Notes: generated by a model not told the origin, from the letters alone. DNA of 64,000 nucleotides from VYFG01 sp965221795 (GCA_965221795.1 OZ244914.1:2356001-2420000), one strand, 5' to 3'; shown: positions 25,314 to 35,154, counted from the first letter of the stretch. Made by a program: numbers and translations.

Positions 25314-26675
25314 ATGCGATTTTCAAGATTCCCCCGGAGGGTGATTTTTGGGATTTTCTTGGGCACTTTGCCTTTGCTTACGGTAGAGGCTCAGCAACAG
25401 GAAACAGAAGACCGGGCGATTGATGAAACCAGTGTGTCCGTTCCGGTACCCGAGGTTCCCCAGCCACTCCCACTGGAAGAATTACAGGTCTTCGCCGAGG
25501 TTTTTGGCAAGATCAAAAGCGAATATATTGAGGAAATTGGCGATGGCGACCTGTTGCGTAATGCGATTCAAGGTATGCTGAGGGGGCTGGATCCCCATTC
25601 GTCTTTCCTCGACCCAGAGGTCATACAGGAGGTTCGGATTGCCACCGACGGCCGGTTTGGGGGGATCGGGGTTGAGGTGACGACGGAGAACAACCAGATC
25701 AAGGTGGTAGCGCCCATTGATGGAACACCGGCTTATGAGGCCGATATTCGCAGTGGAGACATCATTGTTCGTATTGATGGCGAACATGTCCATGGGGCCA
25801 GTATGGAGAATGTTGTGGACAAGATGCGCGGTGATCCCGGGACTTCGATTGTGCTGACTGTTTCCCGGGCCGGAGTACAGGAACCTTTTGATGTGTCACT
25901 GATTCGGTCTGTGATCAAGGTGCTCAGTGTGCGGGTTGCTTCCTTGGAGAAGGGTATCGGCTATGCTCGGATCTCCAGCTTCCAGAGTGGTACGGCAACC
26001 ACCTTGCGTAATCAGATTGAAGGGCTGCAGCAGGAAGCCGAGGGCCGATTGGATGGACTGGTGCTGGACCTGAGAAACAATCCCGGGGGAGTGTTGAGCA
26101 GTGCCGTGGATGTAAGCGATCTTTTTCTTGAAGCAGGCAATGTAGTGACTACTCGGGGGCGGGGCGGGGTGGTGCAGAGTGTTTATGAGGCGAATGCGGG
26201 GGATATTCTCGCGGGAGCACCAATAGTGGTGCTGGTGAACAACGGATCGGCTTCTGCATCCGAGATTGTGGCCGGAGCGCTGCAGGATAATGAGCGTGCT
26301 ATCATCATGGGTACGCGCACCTTTGGCAAAGGTTCTGTCCAGACGCTCATTCCGGTACACAACGGGGGGGCACTGAAGTTGACTACGTCACTGTACTATA
26401 CCCCTCTCGAACGTTCCATACAGGCACAAGGGATCAAACCCGACCTTGAGGTGCGTCCCTCGGAGCTGCGGGAAATCAGGGACTCACTGGATTTGCGGGA
26501 AGATAGCCTGCCCGGCCATTTGCCACAGGGTGCTTCAGAGGCAGTCTCTTCACCCGACCCGGAGGGTGAATCGGAAATGAATCTGCTGGCGGAAGATTAC
26601 CAACTGCGCGAAGCGTTCAATCTTCTGAAAGGCCTGCGCTTGGTCCGCAAAAGAAGTAACATGGGAGAACACTGA
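25314..26675 (+). CDS. ctpA: C-terminal processing protease, S41 family
   Basis: Periplasmic serine protease. Signal peptide (residues ~1-27, ending VEA), then PDZ domain (GIGVEVTTENNQIKVVAPID … GDIIVRIDGEHV) and the S41 catalytic core. The nucleophile Ser is in NNGSASASEIVAGAL and the general-base Lys in GTRTFGKGSVQT, a Ser-Lys dyad. LDLRNNPGG precedes them. 453 residues. ATG 25314 has a good ribosome site (AGGAGAA). The last ~100 residues are a family-specific tail. Confidence 0.93.
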   Translation: MRFSRFPRRVIFGIFLGTLPLLTVEAQQQETEDRAIDETSVSVPVPEVPQPLPLEELQVFAEVFGKIKSEYIEEIGDGDLLRNAIQGMLRGLDPHSSFLDPEVIQEVRIATDGRFGGIGVEVTTENNQIKVVAPIDGTPAYEADIRSGDIIVRIDGEHVHGASMENVVDKMRGDPGTSIVLTVSRAGVQEPFDVSLIRSVIKVLSVRVASLEKGIGYARISSFQSGTATTLRNQIEGLQQEAEGRLDGLVLDLRNNPGGVLSSAVDVSDLFLEAGNVVTTRGRGGVVQSVYEANAGDILAGAPIVVLVNNGSASASEIVAGALQDNERAIIMGTRTFGKGSVQTLIPVHNGGALKLTTSLYYTPLERSIQAQGIKPDLEVRPSELREIRDSLDLREDSLPGHLPQGASEAVSSPDPEGESEMNLLAEDYQLREAFNLLKGLRLVRKRSNMGEH

Positions 26676-26715
26676 ACAGAGCATTTACCAGTCGCGTTCA
26701 CGATGAAATTTATGC

Positions 26716-26961
26716 TCAGACCCGTTTTTTGCTTCGGCTGCGCTTGAAACGGCGCCAACAGACATTCAGGCTCAGAAATCCCCGCCGCGCCCAGTGGAAA
26801 TTTGTGGACAGCACCAGCAGCCCCAATGGAATCATCCAGATCCCCAAGACCGGAAGAAACCAGAATACCCCACCAATGATAAGGGCAATTCCGATGATGG
26901 TCCGACTGTGATAAGGCATCTTCTCGATGCGTTTGAGGAGATGATTTTTCCGGCGCTCCAT
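26716..26961 (-). CDS. Small two-span membrane protein
   Basis: 81 residues: basic N-terminus, hydrophobic stretch TIIGIALIIGGVFWFLPVLG, then IWMIPLGLLVLSTNF, and a basic C-terminus (RRFKRSRSKKRV). Similar short proteins with the pattern GGxxxFLPxLGxWMxPLGL are common in proteobacteria but have no known role. It is convergent with ctpA and divergent from dapF. Confidence 0.7.
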   Translation of the reverse strand: MERRKNHLLKRIEKMPYHSRTIIGIALIIGGVFWFLPVLGIWMIPLGLLVLSTNFHWARRGFLSLNVCWRRFKRSRSKKRV

Positions 26962-27093
26962 AATGGTTCAGGCGGTCCTGTAAAGCCTTGGTCCTCTCTT
27001 TGGTCTTGCGGGATGCGATATCATTCGAATGTGCATAGACCGGCATTCCCTCGTCATGATACGGATGGGAATACCGCTGACCGCGAATGATCA

Positions 27094-27933
27094 ATGCCAC
27101 TGGATTTTACAAAAATGCAGGCTCTCGGGAATGATTTCATTATGCTCGATGGCGTGAGTCGATCCATACCCATTTCACCGGAGGTTGTCCGGTGGTTGTC
27201 GGATCGCCATTTTGGGGTCGGTTGTGATCAACTTCTGTTAGCCGAAACGAGTGCGGTAGCAGATTTTCGATTTCGCATATTCAATCGGGACGGGAGCGAA
27301 GTCGGGCAATGCGGAAACGGAGCCCGGTGCTTCGCCCGGTTTTTGCAGGACAGCGGACTGACGGATCAGTATACCATTTCTGTAGAAACGCTGAATGCTC
27401 GGATGCAACTGCATATTCTGGACAATGGGGATGTTCGTGTGGAAATGGGGAAGCCCGAGTTTCTTCCGGAAAAAGTGCCATTTCTGGCTGATCTGCCTAC
27501 CGAACGCCATTGGCTGGAGATCCAAGGTGAAATGCTGGAAATCTTTCCCCTCTCTCTTGGGAATCCCCATGCAGTGATTCTGGTTGAGGATGTAGCGACC
27601 GCACCAGTGGAACGTCTTGGTCCGCTGATCGAAGTTCATTCTCGGTTTCCGGCCAAGGTCAACGTCGAATATTGTCAAATCGTGGACCATGGACACATCC
27701 GTCTGCGGGTGCACGAGCGTGGCGTCGGTGAGACCTTGGGGTGTGGCAGCGGAGCCTGTGCTGCCGTCGTGACGGGCATTCGTCTGGGCTTTCTGGAACC
27801 GGAAGTCGATGTCAGTCTGCCGGGAGGTACTGCCAGGGTGCGATGGGATGGTGCCGGTGAACCGGTATATCTGACGGGGCCTGCCCATACGGTGTTTGTG
27901 GGTCGCATCACCCTTCCCGATACTGGACAATGA
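27094..27933 (+). CDS. dapF: Diaminopimelate epimerase
   Basis: Converts LL- to meso-diaminopimelate for lysine and peptidoglycan. 279 residues. The two catalytic cysteines are seen in QCGNGARCFARF (~73) and GCGSGACAAVVTG (~219). The start FTKMQALGNDFIMLD is canonical. The stop overlaps the DUF484 start by four bases. Confidence 0.96.
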   Translation: MPLDFTKMQALGNDFIMLDGVSRSIPISPEVVRWLSDRHFGVGCDQLLLAETSAVADFRFRIFNRDGSEVGQCGNGARCFARFLQDSGLTDQYTISVETLNARMQLHILDNGDVRVEMGKPEFLPEKVPFLADLPTERHWLEIQGEMLEIFPLSLGNPHAVILVEDVATAPVERLGPLIEVHSRFPAKVNVEYCQIVDHGHIRLRVHERGVGETLGCGSGACAAVVTGIRLGFLEPEVDVSLPGGTARVRWDGAGEPVYLTGPAHTVFVGRITLPDTGQ

Positions 27934-28577
27934 ATCTTGATGCGAATGCAAAACAGCCGGGACAGTTGATGAAATCGAAAGACGTTATCGCCTACCTAAA
28001 GCAGAACCCGTCCTTCTTTGAGCAGTATGGTGAGGTACTTGCCGGTCTCAAGTTGCCGCATGGAAATCCCTTCCATGAACGTCAGGTCGAAGTATGGCGT
28101 CAGCGTCATTCCAAGGAGAAGGCTCGGTATGAAAGAGTGGTGGAAACGGCCCGTCAAAACCTCGAACTGGAGAGGCTTTTGCATCAGTTCGCCTGCCGTT
28201 TGCTATCGCAAAAGGACTGGGATTTGGATACTCTCTCCGTACTGTTGGCCGACATCTTTGAGGTGGAAGGTGTCAGGTTCTGCCTCCGAGACGTACACCA
28301 TCTACCCGATGACCATTTCGACCGATTGATGGAGCGCATACAGCACGGGGGCAGTATCTGTGATGAGCGGGTTTCCTCTACCCTGCTCGCCCTGTTATTT
28401 GGAATGGACCATTCGATCCGCTCCTGTGCGTTCATTCCCCTAGAAACGGATACCGGCAAGGGGTTGCTGGTGCTGGGTTCTGTGATGGAAGAACGTTTTC
28501 AGGTGGGCTTGGGAGTCATTTTCCTGGACCGGATCAGAGATCTCCTGAGTACCCTTTTATGCCGCGCACCGAAATGA
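27930..28577 (+). CDS. DUF484 family protein
   Basis: 215 residues. Family start VIAYLKQNPSFFEQYGEVL and LPHGNPFHERQVEVWRQR (~18-56), followed by a GAF-like C-terminal domain. Role unknown; nearly always between dapF and xerC in gammaproteobacteria, as here. ATG 27930 overlaps the dapF stop; an internal ATG at 27969 is possible. Confidence 0.88.
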   Translation: MNLDANAKQPGQLMKSKDVIAYLKQNPSFFEQYGEVLAGLKLPHGNPFHERQVEVWRQRHSKEKARYERVVETARQNLELERLLHQFACRLLSQKDWDLDTLSVLLADIFEVEGVRFCLRDVHHLPDDHFDRLMERIQHGGSICDERVSSTLLALLFGMDHSIRSCAFIPLETDTGKGLLVLGSVMEERFQVGLGVIFLDRIRDLLSTLLCRAPK

Positions 28578-28584
28578 CGGAACT

Positions 28585-29490
28585 GTGGCTGGATTGATCT
28601 CCGAAATCGACCGCTTTATCGACTTTCTCTCCAGGGAACGCCGCCTTTCTTCCCATACGATCGATGCCTATCTTCGAGACCTGAATCGGTTATGCGAGAT
28701 GGCCGAAGAGATGGGGCTGGCTTCGTGGGATGGATTTTTGCAAACGCATGCACAACGGTACCCGGCACTTCTGCATCGCGAAGGGTTGGCGGCTGTCAGC
28801 ATCCAGCGTCAGTTGTCCTCCGCACGATCATTTTTTCGTTTTCTGGTACAAAGAAAACAGGTAGGCACCAACCCTTTTGATACTATTCGAGCACCCAAAG
28901 CTCCCCAAAGACTGCCAGCTACATTGTCGGTGGATGAAATGATCTCGTTGTTGGGTCACAAGGGGAGTTCGCCAGCCCAATTCCGCGATAAGGCACTCAT
29001 TGAGTTGTTCTATTCTTCGGGATTGCGACTGTCCGAGCTGTCCCGCCTGGACCAGAATACGATTGATCTGGATCAGGGAGAGGTCAGGGTGTTGGGGAAG
29101 GGCAGTCGAGAGCGTATTGTACCGGTTGGCCGAAAGGCCAGAGAAGCCCTTGCCGATTGGCTGGCGGTTCGGGGCCAGCTGTCGCGTCCTGACGAAATGG
29201 CCCTGTTTGTCAACCATCGGGGGACACGGTTGTCCAACCGGGGAATTCAATATCGACTGGATCAGTGGGCCAGGGCACGGGGCTTGGGTCGAAAACTACA
29301 TCCCCACATGCTGCGGCATTCGTTTGCCAGTCATATGCTGGAGTCCAGTGGGGAGTTGCGGGCCGTCCAGGAAATGCTCGGGCATGCAGACATCAGTACC
29401 ACACAGGTCTATACCCATCTGGATTTTCAGCACTTGGCGCGGGTCTATGATGACGCCCACCCCCGGGCCAAAAAGCAGAATGAGAAGTAA
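28585..29490 (+). CDS. xerC: Tyrosine recombinase XerC
   Basis: Works with XerD at dif to resolve chromosome dimers. 301 residues. N-terminal core-binding domain (residues ~1-95), then catalytic domain with Arg in SSGLRLSELSRL, Lys in GKGSRERIVPV, HMLRHSFASHML, His in LGHADISTTQ and the nucleophile Tyr in VYTHLDFQ. The start is GTG 28585, seven bases after the DUF484 stop; no in-frame ATG exists near the family N-terminus. Confidence 0.93.
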   Translation: MAGLISEIDRFIDFLSRERRLSSHTIDAYLRDLNRLCEMAEEMGLASWDGFLQTHAQRYPALLHREGLAAVSIQRQLSSARSFFRFLVQRKQVGTNPFDTIRAPKAPQRLPATLSVDEMISLLGHKGSSPAQFRDKALIELFYSSGLRLSELSRLDQNTIDLDQGEVRVLGKGSRERIVPVGRKAREALADWLAVRGQLSRPDEMALFVNHRGTRLSNRGIQYRLDQWARARGLGRKLHPHMLRHSFASHMLESSGELRAVQEMLGHADISTTQVYTHLDFQHLARVYDDAHPRAKKQNEK

Positions 29491-29519
29491 GGTGATTCAG
29501 CCAATCCGATCACTTGCCG

Positions 29520-30059
29520 TCAGGACGGCATTATTTCCCGGAACCGGTCCAGCGACTCGGTAATTTCCCGTTTGGCCCGGTCAGTGTCAGACCAGCCCTT
29601 GACCCGTACCCACTTGCCTTTTTCCAGATCCTTGTAATGTTCGAAAAAATGAGTGATTTGATCCAGCGTCTCATGATGAACATCCCGAAAAGAGTGAATG
29701 TTCCGATATAGCCCCGTGAGCTTGTCCACAGGAACCGCCAGCAGCTTGGCATCATCTCCGGCTTCGTCTTCCATCTCGAGCACTCCAACCGGCCGACAAC
29801 AGATCACGGAACCGGAAATCAGGGGTCTGGGAGTCAGTACCAGCACATCCACCGGGTCGCCATCGGCGCCTAGTGTTTCCGGGATATAGCCATAGTTGCA
29901 GGGATAACGCATAGCGGTGGCAAGAAATCGATCCACGAACATGGCACCAGTGGTTTTATCCACCTCGTACTTCACTGGTTCCCCATGGGTTGGAATCTCA
30001 ATGATGACATTCACATTGTCGGGAACTGAGTCGCCCGGTCCTACACGGTCAAGAATCAT
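29520..30059 (-). CDS. ppa: Soluble inorganic pyrophosphatase
   Basis: Family I Mg-dependent PPase that pulls biosynthetic reactions forward by hydrolysing PPi. 179 residues. Metal-site signature seen as LGADGDPVDVLVL (~62-74), preceded by YPCNYGYIPET and followed by KWVRVKGWSDTDRAK. ATG 30059 is preceded by GGAAGGTGAGG, which decides the start. It is one of three PPi-related genes in a 4.4 kb stretch. Confidence 0.95.
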   Translation of the reverse strand: MILDRVGPGDSVPDNVNVIIEIPTHGEPVKYEVDKTTGAMFVDRFLATAMRYPCNYGYIPETLGADGDPVDVLVLTPRPLISGSVICCRPVGVLEMEDEAGDDAKLLAVPVDKLTGLYRNIHSFRDVHHETLDQITHFFEHYKDLEKGKWVRVKGWSDTDRAKREITESLDRFREIMPS

Positions 30060-30510
30060 GGCCTCACCTTCCAAAGGTCGAAGTGGTAGAGAAGTAGGAC
30101 ATACGCCCAGCAGCCCTCCACTGGCCCAGTTTCCAAATACACCATAGTAGATCTACGTCGCATTGTATCACGGCGGAGTGGGACGATATTTTCGGGATCT
30201 TATCTGCGGATGATCCGGGTCGACAGGAAATCCCTCTCATCCGCATCCTTTCTGCTCATCGAGGGCTGTTGACGAATCACTTCGGACCGGATAGCCCAAC
30301 TCTCCAGCCTGATGGCCTGGCGGGATTGATGGCAATAGCCCTTACCGATTGATGATTGATATGGAGGCATAACGCAGATATATTTGGCCGCTTGAAATTT
30401 TGGCCCATTGATCCCCCGGGCTTGCCATGTTAGAAAGTGCCCGGTCACGATCACATGGAAGAGTGTCATGAATACTCTGGAGAGCCACCATCACTAGGAG
30501 TTGATTCACG
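30060..30510. other. Intergenic region between divergent ppa and hppA
   Basis: No gene I can support. A minus-strand frame at 30200-30469 (89 residues) shows no family features. The region probably carries both promoters and any regulation by PPi metabolism, but I see no clear box pair. Confidence 0.5.
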
Positions 30511-32523
30511 ATGACAATGATTGCGTTGATCCCCATACTGTTCAGCATTGCTGGACTTCTTATTGCCTGGACCGTCTACAAGATGATCCTGCGAAGTCCG
30601 GCTGGGGAAGGCAAGGTTGCCGAGATTGCTGGCCTGATCCATCGAGGTGCGATGGTTTTCATGCGACGGGAATATACATATCTCGCTGTGTTTGTCGCGG
30701 TGGTTGCGATACTGATTCTATTTTCCGATCTGGGACCCCATACCATGTTTGCATTCCTGGTGGGTGCGCTATGTTCGGCCTTTGCTGGTTATATCGGCAT
30801 GTATTCGGCCACACATGCCAATGTACGTACCACAACTGCAGCGAATGAGCAGGGAGCCGCCGGGGCACTGACGGTGGCGTTTTTCGGTGGTTCGGTCATG
30901 GGGCTGACCGTGGCGGCCATGGGGTTGTTCGGCGTCGGGTTGCTCTATCTACTGTATGGCGGCGATCCGCATAGCGCACATATCATCCATGGCTTTGGTA
31001 TGGGAGCGTCTTCCGTAGCCCTTTTTTCTCGTGTGGGCGGAGGGATTTTTACCAAAAGTGCGGATGTGGGAGCGGACCTGGTTGGGAAGGTGGAGGCCGG
31101 CATCCCGGAAGACGATCCACGTAATCCTGGAGTGATTGCGGATAACGTGGGCGATAATGTGGGCGACGTGGCGGGGATGGGGTCGGATATCTTTGAGTCT
31201 TACTGTGGCTCGATGATTGCCTCAATTGCCATCGCGTCGACCCTGCCCGCGGCAATCGCGACCTCCATGGGTGGGCAGGCAAACCTCATGTTCATGCCGC
31301 TGGCCCTCGCCTCTTTGGGGATTCTCTGTTCGATTGCCGGCATTGCCCTGGTCAAGTCGAATGCCTCCAGATCACCCGAAAAGGCATTGCGGATGGGTAC
31401 CATTGGGGCGACAGTGGTCTTTATTGCCTTGGCCTTCGTGTTGATCCAGTTAGTAGGGCTCTCAATCGGAGTGTATGGGGCAGTAGTGGTTGGTGCTGTG
31501 GGAGGGATCGGAATTGGCTTGATCACCGAGTATTATACCGGTGCCAAACCCGTTCGTGATATTGCCAAAAGTGGCGAAACCGGTTCAGCGACTGTGATGA
31601 TTACCGGTCTGGCCGTGGGCATGGAATCGGTGGTGGTTCCCCTGTTGATTATCGCGACGATTATTCTGAGTGCTTCGATGATGGCTGGCCTTTATGGAGT
31701 GGGCATTGCGGCCGTGGGGATGCTGGCCACGGTGGGTATTACCATGGCCATTGATGCGTATGGGCCGGTAGCGGATAATGCGGGTGGAATCGCGGAAATG
31801 GCCGGATTGGATGAGAATGTTCGCGAAATTACGGACTCGCTGGATGAACTTGGCAACACCACGGCTGCTATTGGCAAGGGGTTTGCCATCGGGGCAGCCG
31901 CATTGGCCGCACTGGCCATCATTTCGGCATTCATCGCGGCCGTCATGGCCAACAATCCAGACTTTGTTCTCAGGATGGACGACCCAAAAGTACTGGCGGG
32001 AGTGTTTCTGGGTGGAGTATTTCCGTTTCTGGTTTCCAGCATGACCATGCGTGCAGTGGGCTCGGCGGCGTTTGACATGATTCATGAAATCCGCCGCCAG
32101 TTCCGGGAAATTCCCGGTCTCATGGAGGGGACCGCAGATCCCGACTCCAATCGCTGTGTTGATATCGCCACGCAAGCGGCACTCAAACGAATGATTCCCC
32201 CCGGGGTTCTGGCCGTCGGAGCCCCGGTGGTTGTGGGCTTTGCTCTCGGTGCCACCGCTCTTGGGGGAATGTTGGCCGGCGCCCTGCTCGGTTGCGTACT
32301 GATGGCACTCATGATGGCCAATGCTGGAGGTGCTTGGGACAATGCCAAGAAATATGTAGAAAAGGGGAATTTGGGTGGCAAGGGTTCTGATGTCCACGCC
32401 GCAGTCGTAGTCGGCGATACTGTGGGCGATCCCTTTAAGGATACTTCTGGCCCTTCTATGAACATCCTGATCAATGTGATGGCTATTGTCAGCCTGGTGA
32501 TTGCCCCGTTACTGGGTGTCTGA
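30511..32523 (+). CDS. hppA: Membrane-bound ion-pumping pyrophosphatase, K+-dependent type
   Basis: Couples PPi hydrolysis to H+ (or Na+) pumping across the inner membrane. 670 residues, ~16 membrane helices. Substrate motifs: GGGIFTKSADVGADLVGKVE, DDPRNPGVIADNVGDNVGD and, near the end, GDTVGDPFKDTSGPS. The subtype loop reads NTTAAIGKGFAIG; known K+-independent enzymes have a lysine where the second Ala stands, so this one should need K+. A good ribosome site (AGGAG) precedes ATG 30511. H+ versus Na+ specificity is not settled by eye. Confidence 0.95.
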   Translation: MTMIALIPILFSIAGLLIAWTVYKMILRSPAGEGKVAEIAGLIHRGAMVFMRREYTYLAVFVAVVAILILFSDLGPHTMFAFLVGALCSAFAGYIGMYSATHANVRTTTAANEQGAAGALTVAFFGGSVMGLTVAAMGLFGVGLLYLLYGGDPHSAHIIHGFGMGASSVALFSRVGGGIFTKSADVGADLVGKVEAGIPEDDPRNPGVIADNVGDNVGDVAGMGSDIFESYCGSMIASIAIASTLPAAIATSMGGQANLMFMPLALASLGILCSIAGIALVKSNASRSPEKALRMGTIGATVVFIALAFVLIQLVGLSIGVYGAVVVGAVGGIGIGLITEYYTGAKPVRDIAKSGETGSATVMITGLAVGMESVVVPLLIIATIILSASMMAGLYGVGIAAVGMLATVGITMAIDAYGPVADNAGGIAEMAGLDENVREITDSLDELGNTTAAIGKGFAIGAAALAALAIISAFIAAVMANNPDFVLRMDDPKVLAGVFLGGVFPFLVSSMTMRAVGSAAFDMIHEIRRQFREIPGLMEGTADPDSNRCVDIATQAALKRMIPPGVLAVGAPVVVGFALGATALGGMLAGALLGCVLMALMMANAGGAWDNAKKYVEKGNLGGKGSDVHAAVVVGDTVGDPFKDTSGPSMNILINVMAIVSLVIAPLLGV

Positions 32524-32597
32524 TCCTGTCACTTTTGCGCATAGTCGTGGTGTGGGCGGGTGCTTTCCTGACCAGCTGGTGGGCTGGGCCGGTCTGG

Positions 32598-33869
32598 TCA
32601 GGGAGCAAATCCGTGAGTCAGTTTCTTTTCCACAGGGAGGTTTTTTAGCGAGACGTAATCTGGCAACCCATTGTGGAACGGGGGGTAGTCCTCGCCCATA
32701 ATCAGGGGTTGGAGATACTCTCGGCATAAAGGCGTAATGCCAAACCCGTCGCTACTGATAAAGTCTGCGGGCATCATCTTCTCGGTGTTGGCTACCGCGC
32801 AGAGTGGGGCAGAGTCGATTTCCCAGCGATACGGGTGGTTGCTTATCCGTTTGATAATGGGCATCACCGAATTCTGTCCTGCAAGAGCCAGTTCGACTGC
32901 TGCCTTGCCGACTTCCCAGGCTTGTTCGACATCGGTGCGGGAAGCAACATGCCTGGCAGCCCGTTGCATATAGTCTGCGACCGCCCAATGATGTTTCCAC
33001 CCGGTATCCTGTTGGACCATGTTGGCGATGATCGGAGCCACGCCACCCAATTGGGCGTGACCGAAGGCGTCCTCCCGTCCCTGGTCGGAGAGGAATTTTC
33101 CTCCCGGGTTACGAATACCCTCAGAGACCACTACGGAAACATGGCCGTACTTTCGAACCTTGTATTTGATAGCATCCATGAACCTTGCCCGTTCGAAGGG
33201 GACTTCCGGAAAAAGAATCAGAATCGGAAGATCGGTCTTCTGATCCGCCGCCAGACCCCCGGCAGCGGCAATCCAGCCGGCATGGCGTCCCATAACCTCC
33301 AGAATAAACACTTTGGTGGATGTCCGGCACATGGAAGCTACATCCAGGCTGGCTTCGCGAGTGGAGATGGCAATGTACTTTGCAACGGAGCCGAATCCTG
33401 GGCAGTTGTCCGTGATGGGGAGATCATTATCGACAGTTTTAGGGATATGGATGGCTCGGATTGGAAATCCGAGCTCCTGTGACAGTTGGGATATCTTGAG
33501 GCAGGTGTCAGCCGAATCGCCCCCTCCGTTATAAAAAAAATAGCCGATGTTATGGGCGGCGAAGACCGCCATCAGGCGTTCATATTCACGTCGGTTTTCC
33601 TCCAGGCTCTTGAGTTTGTAGCGGCAGGAGCCGAATGCCCCGGACGGGGTATGACGCAGTTTTTGTATGTTCTCCAGAGGCTCGATAGAGGTGTCGATGA
33701 GGTCTTCTGTGAGGGCTCCCAGAATGCCATGGCGACCAGCATAGACTTTAGGAATTTGTTCCCGATGTTGTCTTGCGGTTTCGATCACGCCGGCCGCAGA
33801 AGCATTGATGACAGCTGTCACCCCACCCGACTGGGCGTAAAAGGCATTTTTGGGTTGTTGGATTTCCAT
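32598..33869 (-). CDS. pfp: Pyrophosphate-dependent 6-phosphofructokinase
   Basis: Reversible PPi-linked phosphorylation of fructose-6-phosphate. 423 residues. Phosphate-donor loop SGGVTAVINASAAG, YNGGGDSADTCLKI in place of the ATP-enzyme loop, the catalytic PKTVDNDLPITDNCPGFGS and the EVMGRHAGWIAA motif. The Asp pair and TVDND fit PPi rather than ATP use. It is convergent with hppA, 74 bases apart; the gap has a 9-base inverted repeat (32567-32575 / 32594-32602) that reaches into the pfp end. In methanotrophs and sulfur-oxidising symbionts the two genes are also linked. Confidence 0.92.
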   Translation of the reverse strand: MEIQQPKNAFYAQSGGVTAVINASAAGVIETARQHREQIPKVYAGRHGILGALTEDLIDTSIEPLENIQKLRHTPSGAFGSCRYKLKSLEENRREYERLMAVFAAHNIGYFFYNGGGDSADTCLKISQLSQELGFPIRAIHIPKTVDNDLPITDNCPGFGSVAKYIAISTREASLDVASMCRTSTKVFILEVMGRHAGWIAAAGGLAADQKTDLPILILFPEVPFERARFMDAIKYKVRKYGHVSVVVSEGIRNPGGKFLSDQGREDAFGHAQLGGVAPIIANMVQQDTGWKHHWAVADYMQRAARHVASRTDVEQAWEVGKAAVELALAGQNSVMPIIKRISNHPYRWEIDSAPLCAVANTEKMMPADFISSDGFGITPLCREYLQPLIMGEDYPPFHNGLPDYVSLKNLPVEKKLTHGFAP

Positions 33870-34972
33870 TGGCGTACATGGTATGAACGGGTGTGATACA
33901 ACTGTCCCATATGATCAATCGCCATAGCATTCTTTCGGGTTGAGTAGTGTATCACTTTGCAAGATGCGTACATCGGAAAGGTATGGAGTCGCATCAGGTT
34001 CGGCCCCTTTCCCGCACCTGCGCGAGTAAATTACGTCTGGAATGAGGGGCAGGCTTATTGTCTTACGTCGCAGACCGATATCAACCGTGTCCACAGTTCG
34101 GAAACAGCTCATTGCCTGTGGGCAACAGAACCACCCTGCCCAGCGACCGCAGCGAAGCACTCGCTATTTATTTGGCTCTTCCCCAATTCGAGTGGGTAGA
34201 CTCATTGGGTGACAGCTTCGGGATGAAGGTCCAGCCCGCCGAGGTGGAAGTAGATTGCATTGGCGAACCGCTGTTTGTTACGAAATCCGCAACTGTCTGT
34301 GTGGCAGGGGAGATTGTGGAACTATCGGCACTACAACTTACAACTATAGTTCCATTCGGGGGGCAATGGGTAGTGCGATGGGGCCGGATAATCGTTTTTA
34401 AACATAACAAGTTTTATACTTTTCGCCACGTTTCATCACATTTCATCACTTAATTGTGATTTTCAAACGGATACACTATCAGATGGGCAGATGGGCTAAA
34501 ATCCACGCCAAGAATATCTCGCACTAGAACCAAGAGTCAGCAAAGTCTTTTCAAAGAAAGTTATGGGCAAGACGCTGAAATTTTAGCCTTCAAACAATCA
34601 CATGCAAACTGGGCGCATAAAATCACAGGGTCGAGGACCTTGTCAGTATTCATCCTGAAAAACGGACACTTGGAGACATATCTGAATATTGGCAAGGATT
34701 TGACTGAAGTAGTCTCTATCTGTCAGAGTGGCCCAGAGGAGTTTCTCTCAAATAGTGGGAGTAATCAGACCCCAAAAGAAATAACCGGAATCTTTGACGA
34801 GATAACTCAGGCGTAGTGGCACCCGTCGTTTGTGACCGCAGCTTGTTGGGATATACCTATTCTACCGCGCTCAGATGCGTAATCCCAAGCATTTGAGCCC
34901 ATCTCGTCATGTTGAAATTTGTTCTCAAACAGGGTAGATTCCGCTGCCCTTGGAATATTCTTGGATCGTCTT
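33870..34972. other. 1.1 kb without a supported gene, upstream of rpmH
   Basis: No dnaA, the usual neighbour of rpmH, is here. A plus-strand frame 34058-34453 (131 residues) has no family features. A second one, ending at TAG 34814, has protein-like sequence but no start codon (listed separately). 34440-34810 is more AT-rich than the flanks. I see no repeats or RNA genes. Confidence 0.5.
34457..34816 (+). pseudogene. Possible gene remnant without start codon
   Basis: An open frame of about 118 codons that opens after a TGA at ~34454 and ends at TAG 34814-34816. It reads like real protein (LFKESYGQDAEILAFKQSH, then HLETYLNIGKDLTEVV), but no ATG, GTG or usable TTG is in its first half. I do not recognise it. 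It may be the 3' part of a lost gene; AT-rich composition suggests foreign origin. Confidence 0.3.
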
Positions 34973-35107
34973 ATGAAACGCACCTTTCAGCCCAGCGTCA
35001 TAAAGCGCAAGCGGAATCACGGTTTCCGAGCCCGTATGAGTACCCGCGGCGGTCGGGCGATCATCAATGCACGCCGGGCCCGGGGGCGGGCCAGGCTCAG
35101 CGCCTAG
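34973..35107 (+). CDS. rpmH: 50S ribosomal protein L34
   Basis: 44 residues, KRTFQPSVIKRKRNHGFRAR and the arginine-rich end RRARGRARLSA. It is the first of the rpmH-rnpA-yidD-yidC-mnmE series. Confidence 0.97.
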   Translation: MKRTFQPSVIKRKRNHGFRARMSTRGGRAIINARRARGRARLSA

Positions 35108-35154
35108 AGAATTCGGTTGCGGAGGACCATGAGCGCTCCGCGGAATGGTTTCGC

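Noticed and set aside
31585..32397. 270-residue minus-strand frame inside hppA
   Set aside because: Shadow of the membrane PPase; no family features.
32567..32602. Inverted repeat CCTGACCAG / CTGGTCAGG between hppA and pfp as terminator
   Set aside because: Nine-base arms but an 18-base loop and no T-run on either strand; it also overlaps the pfp end. Mentioned only under pfp.
34058..34453. 131-residue frame upstream of rpmH
   Set aside because: No motif, no ribosome site, and an equally long antisense frame; not enough to call a gene.
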